From Haliclystus octoradiatus (lineage: Eukaryota; Cnidaria; Staurozoa; Stauromedusae; Haliclystidae), in assembly GCA_916610825.1 (NCBI GenBank), contig OU744447.1:11267751-11331750 (forward strand): DNA of 64,000 nucleotides. The letters are read 5' to 3'. Under the pieces are notes generated by a model that worked only from the letters and a program-made list of their open reading frames with translations, searched no databases and was not told the origin of the DNA. Below are positions 42,515 to 54,900 of this stretch, piece by piece. The first letter of the stretch is position 1; the number at the start of each line of letters is the position of its first letter. The position numbers and the translations under genes are program-made.

Positions 42515-45500
42515 CTAATTAACCATATAAAAAAGTATAAAGGAAATATACCCCTATATATCGGTAGGCATTAAAGAAATGGTCTCAGAATGATGGGGAA
42601 TAGTTGGATCAAAACATATCAACATTTTTATTACTCAGCGAAATTTCTCATTGCTTTTTTCATCTTTGTTAAACGCGTATCATTTTCACGCATGTGAAGA
42701 AAACCATACGTCCAGTAAATTGAATGCAGTGGAAATTGTTTCCCGCGAAAAATGATACTTCTACAATTCACTATTCGATTTAATAACCCCGGGGGGCACT
42801 TCCATACATCGGCTAGACGGGAACGTGCCATTTCCAAGGGGTGCATTTGCGTTTTACGTTTTATTTTTGAAGAATTTTGAACTTTTTCTTTGCTATGATC
42901 GCAAATACATGAAATTTTAGGTATTAACGATACAGTAAGCCTCTTCAAAGTTTGGATGCTTCATTGTCCTGGAATGGGACAAATAATGTAAATTCAATAG
43001 AAGTCAAAGGAAAAGGATTATTAAACTCTTGTCTGGTAAAAAGGTAAAAAGCGCGAGAAAATAAATGTGTCATAAAAGGGTTTGATTATTATGACGATTA
43101 GTCTTTTGTTATTTGATTGATTTGCAAACGAATTGACACTCAGATGATGACCTTCGCTTTGACCTTATTGTCTCGAGGGTAGATTTCAAAGTTTTGATGT
43201 AAAATATGTCATCGTTTTAACAGACGCGTTTTCTATAACAACTTTTTTAACGAAATTTTACTAGAAACTATTTGTCCACATAGGTTTTTTGAAATTAAGA
43301 AAGAAAATTGTCATAGACTGTGGTCATATGATGGATTCATGTGTGTTCTGATAAAGCGGGAACGGTGTCTGGATAATGATATTATATTTTAGATATAGCG
43401 AGGCATATGTCGATGGGATTGCATTTGAATTTGATCTCGTTATGGTACTCCAATACCTGATCAGTAAAAGCGAAAAGAGCTCGTAGTTAATCCATAATAC
43501 GAATGTTAGTATAACCGATTGCATTTGAATTTGATCTCGTTATGGTACTCCAATACCTGATCAGTAAAAGCGAAAAGAGCTCGTAGTTAATCCATAATAC
43601 GAATGTTAGTATAACCTCGAGCGCGACAACATCTGAAATACTAACAAGCAGCTTTCAACTTACTTGTACGCTGAGTTTTCGGTACTTTAAAGAATTACTT
43701 CTGAATTGCTGGAACCATTTTATCAAGTCTTGTTTTGTTATAGAACGAAGAGCTTCGACCTGAATACAATCAAATAAGTGAAAATAATAATAAAAATTTC
43801 TCCAGGATGCTGATGCATAAAGACATTTGCTTAAATAATTCAGCATCCATTGTTATTAATACTCACTGATAAGAGTCAAGAACACACTTGACCCTTTATG
43901 TAATTTCATTCAGCCTAGCACATGACTTGGTATAAGGCGTGCGTTGAATATAGCTAGGTCATCATTTCTTGTTGATTGGAGATCATTGACCCTAAATGCT
44001 ATAGTCGTTCTTTATTTATTACCTAGCGTCTATATGAGCATATCTCTTATCTTATATATCTCTTATATGGGTCTATAAGAGCCATAATAATCATTCGAAA
44101 TAACCAAAGGTCAAGGTTAGTAGATTTGCCCCATGTGAAATCCAGTTATGTCATGACAACCCACGACGCTCCATGGCAACCACTAACATTATACGGGTTT
44201 TAAACTTTTCGTTGCCGGTAAAATTATATGTTGGGTAATGGATATAGCCCTCTACCCGAACGGTCTACATCCGATGGTTTTAACTCGGCAGCTATAGGAC
44301 ACGTGTTCGAAAATAGCAACAAGCTGCGACAAATATAATGACTTTTCAAAACTCTTTTTTCATCTGTTCTCAATTTTATAATGACATTGAATTGCTGCAT
44401 TACATGAAATTCTGTTAGTAATATAAAAATAGTAATGTTAGCGTTCCACTTTCTAATCTTACCTCTCTGTCTAAGCGACAAAATAAATAAGTTTCATTGT
44501 AAATTTCAGAAAAATTTCGGTCAGACTCATCGGTCAATGATAGATCCACGTGTTGTTTCAATAACATTAAGGCATTGAGCTAGAATGAATGATAACAATC
44601 ATAAGGATCGCAACAACTAATTACAGCACAAATGTAACAGTATGAAGCAGGTTGAAGTTTTGGCAATAAACATGCAGCCACTACATTTTCATAAATTAGT
44701 CGATTACTTTCTATAGCCTTTTTAACAGAAATATACCTTGTATGGAATTCTCTGACTAGAGATGTTGTCTAAGTGCCAAATATATATTAATGTTTTAAAT
44801 TTCTCCTGCTAATATTTTTAGGCTTTGTGTAAATTTATTTATAGAAACCTGTATCTGCCTGTTAAAAAATGTTATTTTTTGTAAAATTTTGGGACAACAT
44901 AAAATCAAATCACGTCAAACAAAATAAAGGGTAAGTTGCAGTCTTATACTGCTTGATTATAGTCGAAGAAGGGCGCTGTCATTAATTTGAATGACAGAAA
45001 TTTGTTATAATAATTATGAATAGTAGATCAAAGATCACGAGTTAACTCCATTACTCTGAGTTTCGTGTAAATACGCTCTTCAGACGGTTTATTAAAATCA
45101 AAAAGAAACGTATTGCTCTGCTTTTAGCACTGAGCATTCAAATTGATGTTTTGCCCATACAACTACTTTATTAGTAATTATGATTTATACTAACCTGTTG
45201 CTGGAAGTTTTCATTTGTTAACTCAACGAGAATTGTATGAAATGTTGTAAGAAATTCATCAATCCTTTCATCAATTCGATTAGCCCTGAAGATAAAATAA
45301 TATTGTTCAATAACTAAAAGTATCTATATTAATTTTATCCAAACGAAATTTGTCAACACAAAACCAATTATATCTTTGACAATTGGGTGTTTTCGTAGAA
45401 TAGCAAAACAATGTTCTATACCGGTGAGAAAACGATAGAACCAATATTTTCTCACTGTGCAAGCAAAACAATATAACCAATACATTTATTTCCAGAATCG

Positions 45501-47620
45501 CATGGAAATGAAAAGCCTCGGGAAAACAAACTTTATATTATAGAAACTGTGCTTTTTTGAGGATCTCTGAAGTCTTACGTATTTGGAACTATAGGATTTA
45601 GCAATTAGTGTAAATTATAAAATCAATTGCTTTCCAGCTCTTGAAAACCCTCACAAGGATTATATCCAGGGATTTGCCGAGAAATCTTCTTTGAAGGGGG
45701 TGTCGAGCAATAAATTTGTCAACTTCGCCGGAGTCCGATCCGGATATGTAGCCGTAAATCGGGAACAATTTAAGGTGCGGTATACGGAGTTGAATCCACC
45801 ACACAAAGCTTTGCCATGCGTGTTTAAATTGTACATTGACCTAAAGTCATCATCGGAAGAGATTCCATCAAGACCAACATTTCTCTCGTCTGTCCTGCTC
45901 AAACAGCAAAAGTTGATGTTGTCTCTATATACAGTATTCAGGATTTGTGTGGACATGAATTAAAAGAATGGACAAGAAATTAAAAGAACTTTCTTACTTC
46001 TACTATTAGAACGAACATCCCAATATTCATCTGCCATTTGAAGGAAGATTTGCCACCTGACCAAGTTGTCAGAGGGGATGACACGCCCCCATACCCCATA
46101 CTAGGAACGGCCCTGATTATATCGACAAGTTAGAGCATAAACATTAGGCTAGCGTGATTGATCAAGGATATTAGCGAGGCTATACCCTTGGTCATGTTTC
46201 CATTTTAAAATTTAATTCAGAACGTATAAATTTCAAGTTTTGAACTCAACCTTGATGAAAGCACGAAGAAAATCTTACTTAGGCACCGTACGAGGATTTG
46301 CCATTTTCTTTGCGTACCATTTTAGCACAATGCTGGCAATTTTGAGGTATCCGGATTTTCTCCAGTCATATTTCTGCTTTCCAGTGGGAAATCGGAAATT
46401 GTACTAGTGTGAGGTACACAGAATCCTTATGTGGGGTGTCCAAGTGGCATTTTGAATGCAAAATGTCAGGAAATGATACACTTGCAATTCTGGGGTATAA
46501 TCTCCAGAAAAACCTGAAATTTTGGGGTGCTAGCTAGATTTTCAAAATAGCATACCCTTGTACAAAAATCCCCCCTCCCCTGGGTATGAAAGTGCATGCA
46601 TGAGAGTTCTTGGACTTTTTTAATTCTCAAATCTCAAAGACTAACTAAAAATGTATACATAAAGAATGGCATGTCCTGTCTAATCGGCTTATCGGATCCT
46701 CTCCACAACGATTCTATCTTAATGTAGCCAGACATAATCTATCCGATGCAGTGACAATCGCGCAATTAAGTTCGCCATTCAACGCTTTATTGTTGGCCTA
46801 CTGTTATATGATAGGATAGGACTTCCTTGTTGAACATTTTATGATCAAATGATAAATATACATTATGATGCACGTTATGAATTGAAAAAGAAATGTAATT
46901 TCAGAGTATAGACATACGTGAATTTGTTTGCTTCAGATTCAACAGTAACTGACATTCCAATTATCCCAAACGTACTACGACAACTTGCATAAACAGTATA
47001 ACTATAAGAATGGAAAACATAAACAATGTCCACATGTTGAAGAATAATGAAAGCCATTCTTTATATGACTTACATGCAACACAAGTATCCTACAGTTGCA
47101 TATGTATTAACTTCACAATATATTTGTGTAGCATAGACTATTACAATGCAGCAGCCAGCAAGCAGTTGTGAGCTCCTAACATGCTATCATTGCTATATGT
47201 ATATCTTGGAGGAAAGCTGATGCCTCATGAATTCAAAGTAGCCGGAAGACGTAACATAAGTACAGCCTAAATACCAACATTTGTTACTTCTCCGAGTAGT
47301 AAGTTTGATTCTTCACAGGAAAATTATAATTATTGCAAGAATATGTTGCAAAAATATGATTGTTCAATGCTCATGTCCAATTTTTCAGCAACTTCAATTT
47401 GCAAGAGAAAAACGCTTGAAAGTTGGACAATGGACAAGTAAAATATAATTAGCTTGAAACAAGACATTTTTGCTCAAAATAAGAGATTTTGGCACAAAAC
47501 AAGTGGAATAAATTTGGAACAAGCACAATATTCTTGCAAGAATTGCAAAGTTATCACGTCAGCATACCCTAGTTGCCATTTTGTTCGAAGGATATCAAAA
47601 CAAGGTTCTTCCATCATGTG
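42254..47620 (-). CDS. NRDC: Nardilysin (M16 family), last six exons
   Basis: Exons (complement) 47568-47620, 46918-47001, 45195-45285, 44463-44579, 43664-43759 and 42254-42514 join in frame with GT-AG sites to 234 codons including the stop. The translation follows the C-terminal part of nardilysin, a zinc metalloendopeptidase of the inverzincin type that cleaves at dibasic sites. Signposts are HMMEEPCFDILRTKWQLGY, then ASCRSTFGIIGMSVTVES, DEFLTTFHTILVELTNENF, YLFCRLDREVEALRS and YRKLSVQVVG. The catalytic HxxEH lies far upstream in the family and is not in this window. No preceding exon is visible between 47,621 and the duplication edge at 48,227. Confidence 0.9.
43417..43616. repeat. Exact 100-bp tandem duplication
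   Basis: Units 43417-43516 and 43517-43616 appear identical, both starting GATTGCATTTGAATTTG and ending GTTAGTATAACC. It lies in the last nardilysin intron, within 50 bp of an exon. Confidence 0.95.
43664..43759 (-). CDS. NRDC: Nardilysin exon (LIKWFQQ block)
   Basis: 96 nt, phase 0-0, acceptor TATTCAG, donor GTAAGT. Codes VEALRSITKQDLIKWFQQFR and ends KLSVQ. An exact 100-bp tandem duplication lies just 3' of it in the next intron. Confidence 0.9.
44463..44579 (-). CDS. NRDC: Nardilysin exon (DESDRNFSEI block)
   Basis: 117 nt, phase 0-0, acceptor CATTCTAG, donor GTAAGA. Codes LNALMLLKQHVDLSLTDESD and RNFSEIYNETYLFCRLDRE, matching the family block with a conserved DRN..E....YLF.RL..E pattern. 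Confidence 0.9.
45195..45285 (-). CDS. NRDC: Nardilysin exon (RIDEFL block)
   Basis: 91 nt, acceptor TCTTCAG, donor GTTAGT, ends phase 0. Codes ANRIDERIDEFLTTFHTILV and ELTNENFQQQ. Confidence 0.85.
45667..46115. mobile_element. hAT-type non-autonomous element, 449 bp
   Basis: Ends CAGGGATTTGCC and GGAACGGCCCTG are imperfect inverted repeats. Both flanks carry the same 8 bp, ATTATATC (45659-45666 and 46116-46123). It sits in a nardilysin intron. Open frames inside on both strands show no recognisable domain. Confidence 0.8.
46124..46900. other. Nardilysin intron, no feature assigned
   Basis: Around 46,260-46,600 the sequence is G-rich and holds several GGGGT runs. An old transposon is possible, but ends were not found. 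Confidence 0.3.
46918..47001 (-). CDS. NRDC: Nardilysin exon (YASCRSTFGI block)
   Basis: 84 nt, acceptor TCTTATAG, donor GTATGT. Codes YTVYASCRSTFGIIGMSVTV and ESEANKF. The CR.T.GI.G.SVTV pattern separates nardilysin from insulin-degrading enzyme. Confidence 0.9.
47568..47620 (-). CDS. NRDC: Nardilysin exon (EEPCFD block)
   Basis: 53 nt, acceptor TTTTACAG, donor GTATGC, phase 0 in and 2 out. Codes HMMEEPCFDILRTKWQL plus GG, which pairs with the first base of the next exon to restore QLGY. Confidence 0.85.
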
Positions 47621-48226
47621 CTGTAAAAACAAAATATAAATATAAATAACAGTAATGAACATATCTATTCATGATAGTAAATATTAATCCTTTGTTATCT
47701 TGCAATACAGGCAAATGAGATACAACTCTATGAAGTATATATTATGTTTAACAAAAGAGAAGGATCAAGAAAAAAGATCAGTACCATAATGTAGCTATTC
47801 TAGCTGAAATACGTATATCAAAACTGCATAGACTTTATTTACTTTTAATGTATGTTCATTGTAGAGTTTATTTTCATTGCTCTAGAACTTCTTTTTTATG
47901 GTAAAAACATACATATACGACACAGTAACACACATATTATAAATGTCCACAAGATCCACTATAGCTAGCAATTATAGTGTAGGTCCAGTACTGGACCTTG
48001 TGTGATCTTTCAAATAACTAAATTGCAAAAATAAGTAAACAATTACTACACTCAGAGAACATGTAAAATGTAAGTCCTCGGATTTAAGAAGTCTGAAACA
48101 TGAACAGATCATCTTTGTACAAAATTGTCTTGTACTATAATGTACTACTGAGCTATACAGTTGTTGTATACAATAGCAAAACAGGAAGAAGTTTTGCAGG
48201 AGAATGACTTGGAAAATAATTATTAC
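47621..48226. other. Between nardilysin exon and duplication edge
   Basis: About 600 bp of A+T-rich sequence without a recognisable exon on either strand. The duplicated block starts abruptly at 48,227 after GGAAAATAATTATTAC. Confidence 0.5.
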
Positions 48227-48228
48227 GA

Positions 48229-48613
48229 GATTACGAATTTAGTCCGTTACTCTAAGATTCTCAGCAGCCCGAATTCTTACCGAGACGAAAATGCGTAACC
48301 ATATTACACCGGTGTTACAAGAGCTGCATTGGCCACCGATAGCAGAAAGAATATAATTCAAAATACTTCTAACTACATTTAAAATAATTAATCATATTGC
48401 GCCTGTTATTTAAAAGATTATTTAATTCCTTATCAACCAATTATAAAAACATTGTGATCGATAAGTCAACATTATTTAAAAATTAAAGTTTACACATCAA
48501 TAGATACTTTTAATGCAAAATTAAAAACATTTTTATTCAAAAAAGCTTTTATGTAACCGGCCCAAGTCTGTATAAATACTTATTACAATAAAACTCAAAC
48601 GGTGTTTGTGAAC
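48229..48613 (+). mobile_element. LINE 3' fragment, copy 2
   Basis: Same HITPVLQELHWPPIAERI fragment as at 29.5 kb, at the very start of copy 2. Confidence 0.65.
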
Positions 48614-48880
48614 AACTCACAATTGTTCCATTCCCGGCATTCCATTCATGTTACGAGCAATAGAGTTATGTACTAGAGCAACGAGTATGAGAAATTATTT
48701 AATAGATCTAGCTGTCTCTCTACGGCTCCCAAAGATGACAATAATTTGTAAGTAATGATAACAGTGCAATATTTGGCTTCTTCATTCTATCATTGGCAGG
48801 GAGAAACTTGCTTATCCGGAGAAAATGTTGAAATTGAATTAATCCAAGATTCTATATCTTTTTTTGTATTTCTGTTATAG

Positions 48881-48905
48881 ATGGAATGTGGTTTCAACTC
48901 TGCTG
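48881..48905 (+). CDS. Gene C mini-exon
   Basis: Identical to 30108-30132 including both splice sites. Here no PAN exon precedes it within the duplicated block. Confidence 0.6.
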
Positions 48906-51900
48906 GTATGTATTATTATATCTGATTATTTAAATGGATATGTACTACTTACCTAATTAATCAAAGTAAGATATAACAACCCCTTGACCAGCATCTTCCA
49001 ATTGGTCATAAAGTAGCTTTTCAACTTCTATAAGCTTCTAAGTGGGATATCTGTTGATGAAAGGGGATGAAAGGCTGAGGCACAACCAGAGAACCTGTTT
49101 TTGACGGGGAAAGGGGTGAGAAACCCTTGAAATTAGCCTTCCTGATAGCCTTCATTTGTTGAGTAACATTTTAGAGATGAAATGCAAACTCCTTCATGTA
49201 CTTTGCTACAAACAGGGGGAATTCCAGGGGATTTGCCAATGGGCATATTTATCTTAGCGAAATAATATTGGGTCATTGCTTGTAGGAAATCCTTCTGGCT
49301 GAAAATATTTTAGAGGATCTGTTTTCGAAGCTCCCTACAGGGATTCAAAAATGTCACGCGTGTCATTAGAAACACTACTTTCCAATGCTGATAAGTCTTG
49401 ATTAGTATAAAGTTTTGATTTGCCCATATAATAGTGTAAATCATTTTTTTTGTTAACATTCTTTAATAAGAAATATGATTTTTTAGAAAATGTACAAGAA
49501 TATATAATTGCTCTCTTCAACTACAGTATTCAATTTCTGAAATCGCATGACCATTACATTTTATCTAACCTAATCAGACTTCTATATCCAGCACGAAAGA
49601 TTCGCAATTGCTATAGTAGTCATTGTTGGTATTCGGCAGAGTACATAATAAAAGTACAGTATATATAATTATCATATGTTATTTTATTTTTGGTTATTAC
49701 TTGAACGCAGTAAACGGAAGTTGGTCAAGTTGGTCTGTAAAAGATCCATGTAACAGGTCATGCGGCGCTGGGCAATTGACTGAAGAACGTTCTTGTACTC
49801 AACCGATTTGCAATGGAGAAACTTGTATTGGGAATTATGAAAGAGTTGTACAATGCAACACTCATTCTTGCCCAGGTTAATCACAATCAAATTCTAAACA
49901 ATGTATAATCATGCAGTATATTGATTAGTATATTAGCTATATAAATTTTTGTATGTGATGCCTTCTCATATTGTTCAAAATCTCGCGTCTTGGTATCATA
50001 GACTGAGTAGACTCTAGCATGGATGGGCAGTGAGCTCTAAAATACTATTTCCGCTAGAAATATTCTCACTTAATCCTCGATGCTTAAATACCTCTAAATA
50101 CAAAATATGCCTGTTATGGTACAACAATACATATGGAAGAAACGAAAAACTTCAGACATTCGCATAATCAACTTTCACCTCTTTCACGCAGATTCACAGC
50201 ATTGCCAACTTTGTCACTAATAATTCTACTGTTGTAAAATTCAGTATCACGTTTGCAAATCAAACGCTTGAAACTTTCAAAAGGAAGGATTAGCTCAGAT
50301 GGCAGAGCAACCGAATTTCAGATCGGATCATATCTGATCAACTGTGGTTCAAATACCCTACAGGTCAACTGAGCCTTGACTTTATCTAAAACATCAAATG
50401 AGTACCATCTGAGGATGACGGATGGAATGGCTCAGAGGGAATTGCATTGTGAGTAGCTGCGGCGCATCGTTGCGCATTGACAATCGAGACCTATTTTCCA
50501 CGAAATAAACTCTTGTACAAATAGAGGAATTGTATGGGTGCCTTCAGTAGGGCGACACTGAAGGTCTACATTAATGCACTTTCAAACTTTCAAGTTACGG
50601 AAAAGGCTTTGAAACGTCTGTTTTCACATTCTATAATTATATTCGTGTAAATGATTTATAAAATGTTCTGATTTACTACCAAAATTATGTTATAAAATTT
50701 AAAATTTCTAATCTTCTAAACAATCCGATTGGATTGCAAAAGGTGGATATGCTTAATTATCGTCATTACTCTCTGTTGCTTGTGTATCAATGTCATGTTA
50801 GAATGAATGAAATTATTTAGCGTATGGGACAATTATGACATGATTTTTGCATATAAAAAGTACAGATACACAACCAGATGATTATTTTTCAATTATTTCG
50901 AGCAACACTATCGAAATAACTTAACATAAAACACAAGAAATTGAACATGGATGTTGATTGAAGCTTATACTTTTCTAGTTTCCTAATATCAGTAATTTAA
51001 CACATGCTGCATGGCTCATTTAAATATTTGAATGTTTTATTATACATATAGTTCATGGAGACTGGTCAACATGGACACTACGTGGAACTTGCTCGCAGAC
51101 CTGTGGCGGTGGATTAGCTACGGAGGAAAGAAAATGTGACTCTCCCTCTCCTCAATTTGATGGAAATGAATGCACTGGAAATGACGAGAAGACAGTTTCA
51201 TGCAATGCAGATCCATGCCCAGGTGAATCTTTTTTTTTATCTCCCTGTGAATTGTAAATAAGACAAATGCAATTTTTGGATAGCTTATGGTGATTTCCCT
51301 TTCCAGTCGAGGGCTTTGGATTTCTATTCATCTGCATTGGATCTGTTCTTTGTTGGTTAATAGTAGATGCAATTCTATTGTAGAGACCATCAATGACAAT
51401 CAGTAGAATGCACCTTGATAAAATAGAGTTGATCATCATCATCATAGTAATCATCTTTCTGTGTTCAGATATCGTGTTCTTCTATAAATATACAACAGCT
51501 CCATTGCATAGATTGTACGTTTTACAGACTGACGAGTATACTAACTTTCAAATAGTACCTAAACTTATTGCAAATGCATAAAATAACAGTATAGACGGGT
51601 AACATATAGGGTAACATTAAAATATATTGCTGCCTTTCTCAACTAAATTATCAGGATACCAATGTTTTGACTATTGTAATCTATTCAACTCTATAAAGTC
51701 TCTATTTTGACGAACGGCAATTTTGCATATTTTTGACATGCTCCTCGTTATTAAATGTTTGCTATCTGCTTTGCACATTTATACCTATAGACCCTACAAA
51801 TTGTTTCCTTACTCAGCAGTGTCCGCTAACATATAGTTGAATTTTTTTAATATGTATAGCTTTCAATCAAGCCAGACACACTGGCATATGAAAAGACTAA

Positions 51901-54900
51901 TAAAAACACCCATCGCAATTTATCACACATGCATAATGCAAATATATAAGATAGGATGGAGTGGTAACATTTATGTAACAAGAGTCTGATTCGTGTAATT
52001 CTATGTACCTGTGAGTCATGCAGAGGAAATCTAATAATGGTATTATTTTACTGTTCAATTCAGCTGATATCAATAAAGAGCTTTTAAAATCATTGATCTC
52101 AGCCAAGAAGCCACTCCTCTAGAAATAGAGGAGTTTTATGGGTGCCTTCAGTAGGGCGACACTGAAGGTCTACATTAATGCACTTTCAAACTTTCAAGTT
52201 ACGGAAAAGGCTTTGAAACGTCTGTTTTCACATTCTATAATTATATTCGTGTAAATGATTTATAAAATGTTCTGATTTACTACCAAAATTATGTTATAAA
52301 ATTTAAAATTTCTAATCTTCTAAACAATCCGATTGGATTGCAAAAGGTGGATATGCTTAATTATCGTCATTACTCTCTGTTGCTTGTGTATCAATGTCAT
52401 GTTAGAATGAATGAAATTATTTAGCGTATGGGACAATTATGACATGATTTTTGCATATAAAAAGTACAGATACACAACCAGATGATTATTTTTCAATTAT
52501 TTCGAGCAACACTATCGAAATAACTTAACATAAAACACAAGAAATTGAACATGGATGTTGATTGAAGCTTATACTTTTCTAGTTTCCTAATATCAGTAAT
52601 TTAACACATGCTGCATGGCTCATTTAAATATTTGAATGTTTTATTATACATATAGTTCATGGAGACTGGTCAACATGGACACTACGTGGAACTTGCTCGC
52701 AGACCTGTGGCGGTGGATTAGCTACGGAGGAAAGAAAATGTGACTCTCCCTCTCCTCAATTTGATGGAAATGAATGCACTGGAAATGACGAGAAGACAGT
52801 TTCATGCAATGCAGATCCATGCCCAGGTGAATCTTTTTTTTTATCTCCCTGTGAATTGTAAATAAGACAAATGCAATTTTTGGATAGCTTATGGTGATTT
52901 CCCTTTCCAGTCGAGGGCTCTGGATTTTCTATTCATCTGCATTGGATCTGTTCTTTGTTGGTTAATAGTAGATGCAATTCTATTGTAGAGACCATCAATG
53001 ACAATCAGTAGAATGCACCTTAATAAAATAGAGTTGATCATCATCATCATAGTAATCATCTTTCTGTGTTCAGATATCGTGTTCTTCTGTAAATATACAA
53101 CAGCTCCATTGCATAGATTGTACGTTTTACAGACTGACGAGTATACTAACTTTCAAATAGTACCTAAACTTATTGCAAAAGCATAAAATAACAGCATAGA
53201 CGGGTAACATATAGGCAGTGTTGTGAGAATTACTTGAAAAAGTAAGTAATTAGATTACAAATTACTTATACCAAAAATTCAAAAATTACATTACTAATTA
53301 CTTTTCCGAGATAAGTAATTAATTACTAATTACTAATTACTTCGCTGAAAAAGTAATTAATTACTAATTACTTTGTTACTTTTGGAATATTTATCAAAAC
53401 AATTCTGTCTGTAAAGATTCAAAATTATATGTATTTTAGGCTAGACAGGAAGCGTTTATTATATGTTTACTGTCTGTAGCTGAACCATAGTCAAACAACA
53501 TTGAAATATTTAAAACTTTGAATGACCAAACAATAAATATACGCATGTAAAAAAGAAATTATAAAATAAATAAACTTTTTCCCAATAGTTTGGTCAAATT
53601 AATGTGATTAATCTCAGTGTCAATTTCTGTGTTTGAACATGACTATTTCTAGCGAAAAATTGTTGCAAAGATTATGTTTTTAGAAATGTCAACAAATGGT
53701 GTGACGAATAAATTCTATGTAAACAATGAATTAGTTTATTTTGAAAATCTCGCCGCTGCTAATATAATTTCAAAATCAAAATATTTAGAAAACAATAACC
53801 AGCTTCACACAAACAACAATTATTTCAAATCATTTGGACTTCACAACAATTATGCACTGAAAACATTATACCTACTTCATAATAACAAAACAATGAAATA
53901 AATCGGGAATAAATTACTTTGTCGAGTAATCGGGAAGTAACGTCAATTACTTTATGGCTGCAAATACTCGTTACTTGAAAAAGTAATTAATTATTTATTT
54001 ATTACTTTTCTCAAAAAAGTTATTAATTACCCCTAAAATTACTTCAAAAGTAACGAGTACCAAGTAACGCGTTACTTTTGTAACGAGTACTCACAACACT
54101 GGCAATGGTAGAATGATGGTTTTTAAGTATTTAACAGGATTTTAAAAGATTAGGCCTACAAAGGATATTTAAGTATTCTTTGTTTTATCAAACCCATTTT
54201 GTTTTGCTGTTTGTATTAACTTTACATTATTCAAAACAATATCGAATGAAGAAAACATTTGTTGAATGTTTACTTTTGAAAACTATTTTCGAATTGTTGC
54301 TATTCAATTATCATTTAATATACAATTCAAATCAATAGACAGTTAACCACAAAGGGCCTCCATTCTCATCATAATTTATTATTGAATTGCTACATTAATT
54401 TTAACTTTTAAAAATAAGAATATCTTACAAATTGATTTTTTTCAAGGGCCCTTCAAAACGAAAGGCCCTAAGCTGAAGCTTATTTAGCTTACGGGTTAAT
54501 CCGGCGCTGGCCGTAGATTTATCCACTTCAATTTTTTTGTAACTTAAATAGAGCGCTGCTTTTTATTTTCAGCGCTTTAAAAAATGTCTTCAGTGCAACA
54601 TACCCTTACGAAAACACAAAAGTAGCAGTTTATTATTGATGAAAACTAGAGTTGATTACATAATGATGTGGCTTCTTCATAAAACTTGAACTTAACTAAA
54701 AATTCCAAATTTACGCGTCCAAATAGAAATGTGCGCACTACTGGCATAGAAAATAAAGTGCAAAAAATTGGTGGGCGCCTAAGATATTCCAGTTTGCAGA
54801 GAAGGGCGCTTGACGAGTTCTTGTGGGCGGTCATGTGATATTCGCCTGCGGGTGCGGCACTTTAACGAATGTTTGCCTTCTCCCAGGGCAGAAAATCAAT

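Larger units (their letters stand above)
50571..53215 (+). repeat. 1,604-bp intragenic tandem duplication
   Basis: The stretch starting TTAATGCACTTTC at 50571 recurs at 52175 with constant offset 1,604, through the TSP1 exon and on to the transposon insertion at 53216. Unit 1 runs up to the acceptor of the terminal exon (52063), then switches abruptly to a SINE tail that leads into unit 2. Confidence 0.95.

Noticed and set aside
45691..45963. Two overlapping open frames of 90 and 98 codons
   Set aside because: Both lie within a TSD-flanked hAT-type element and show no recognisable domain. Recorded as part of that element rather than as genes.
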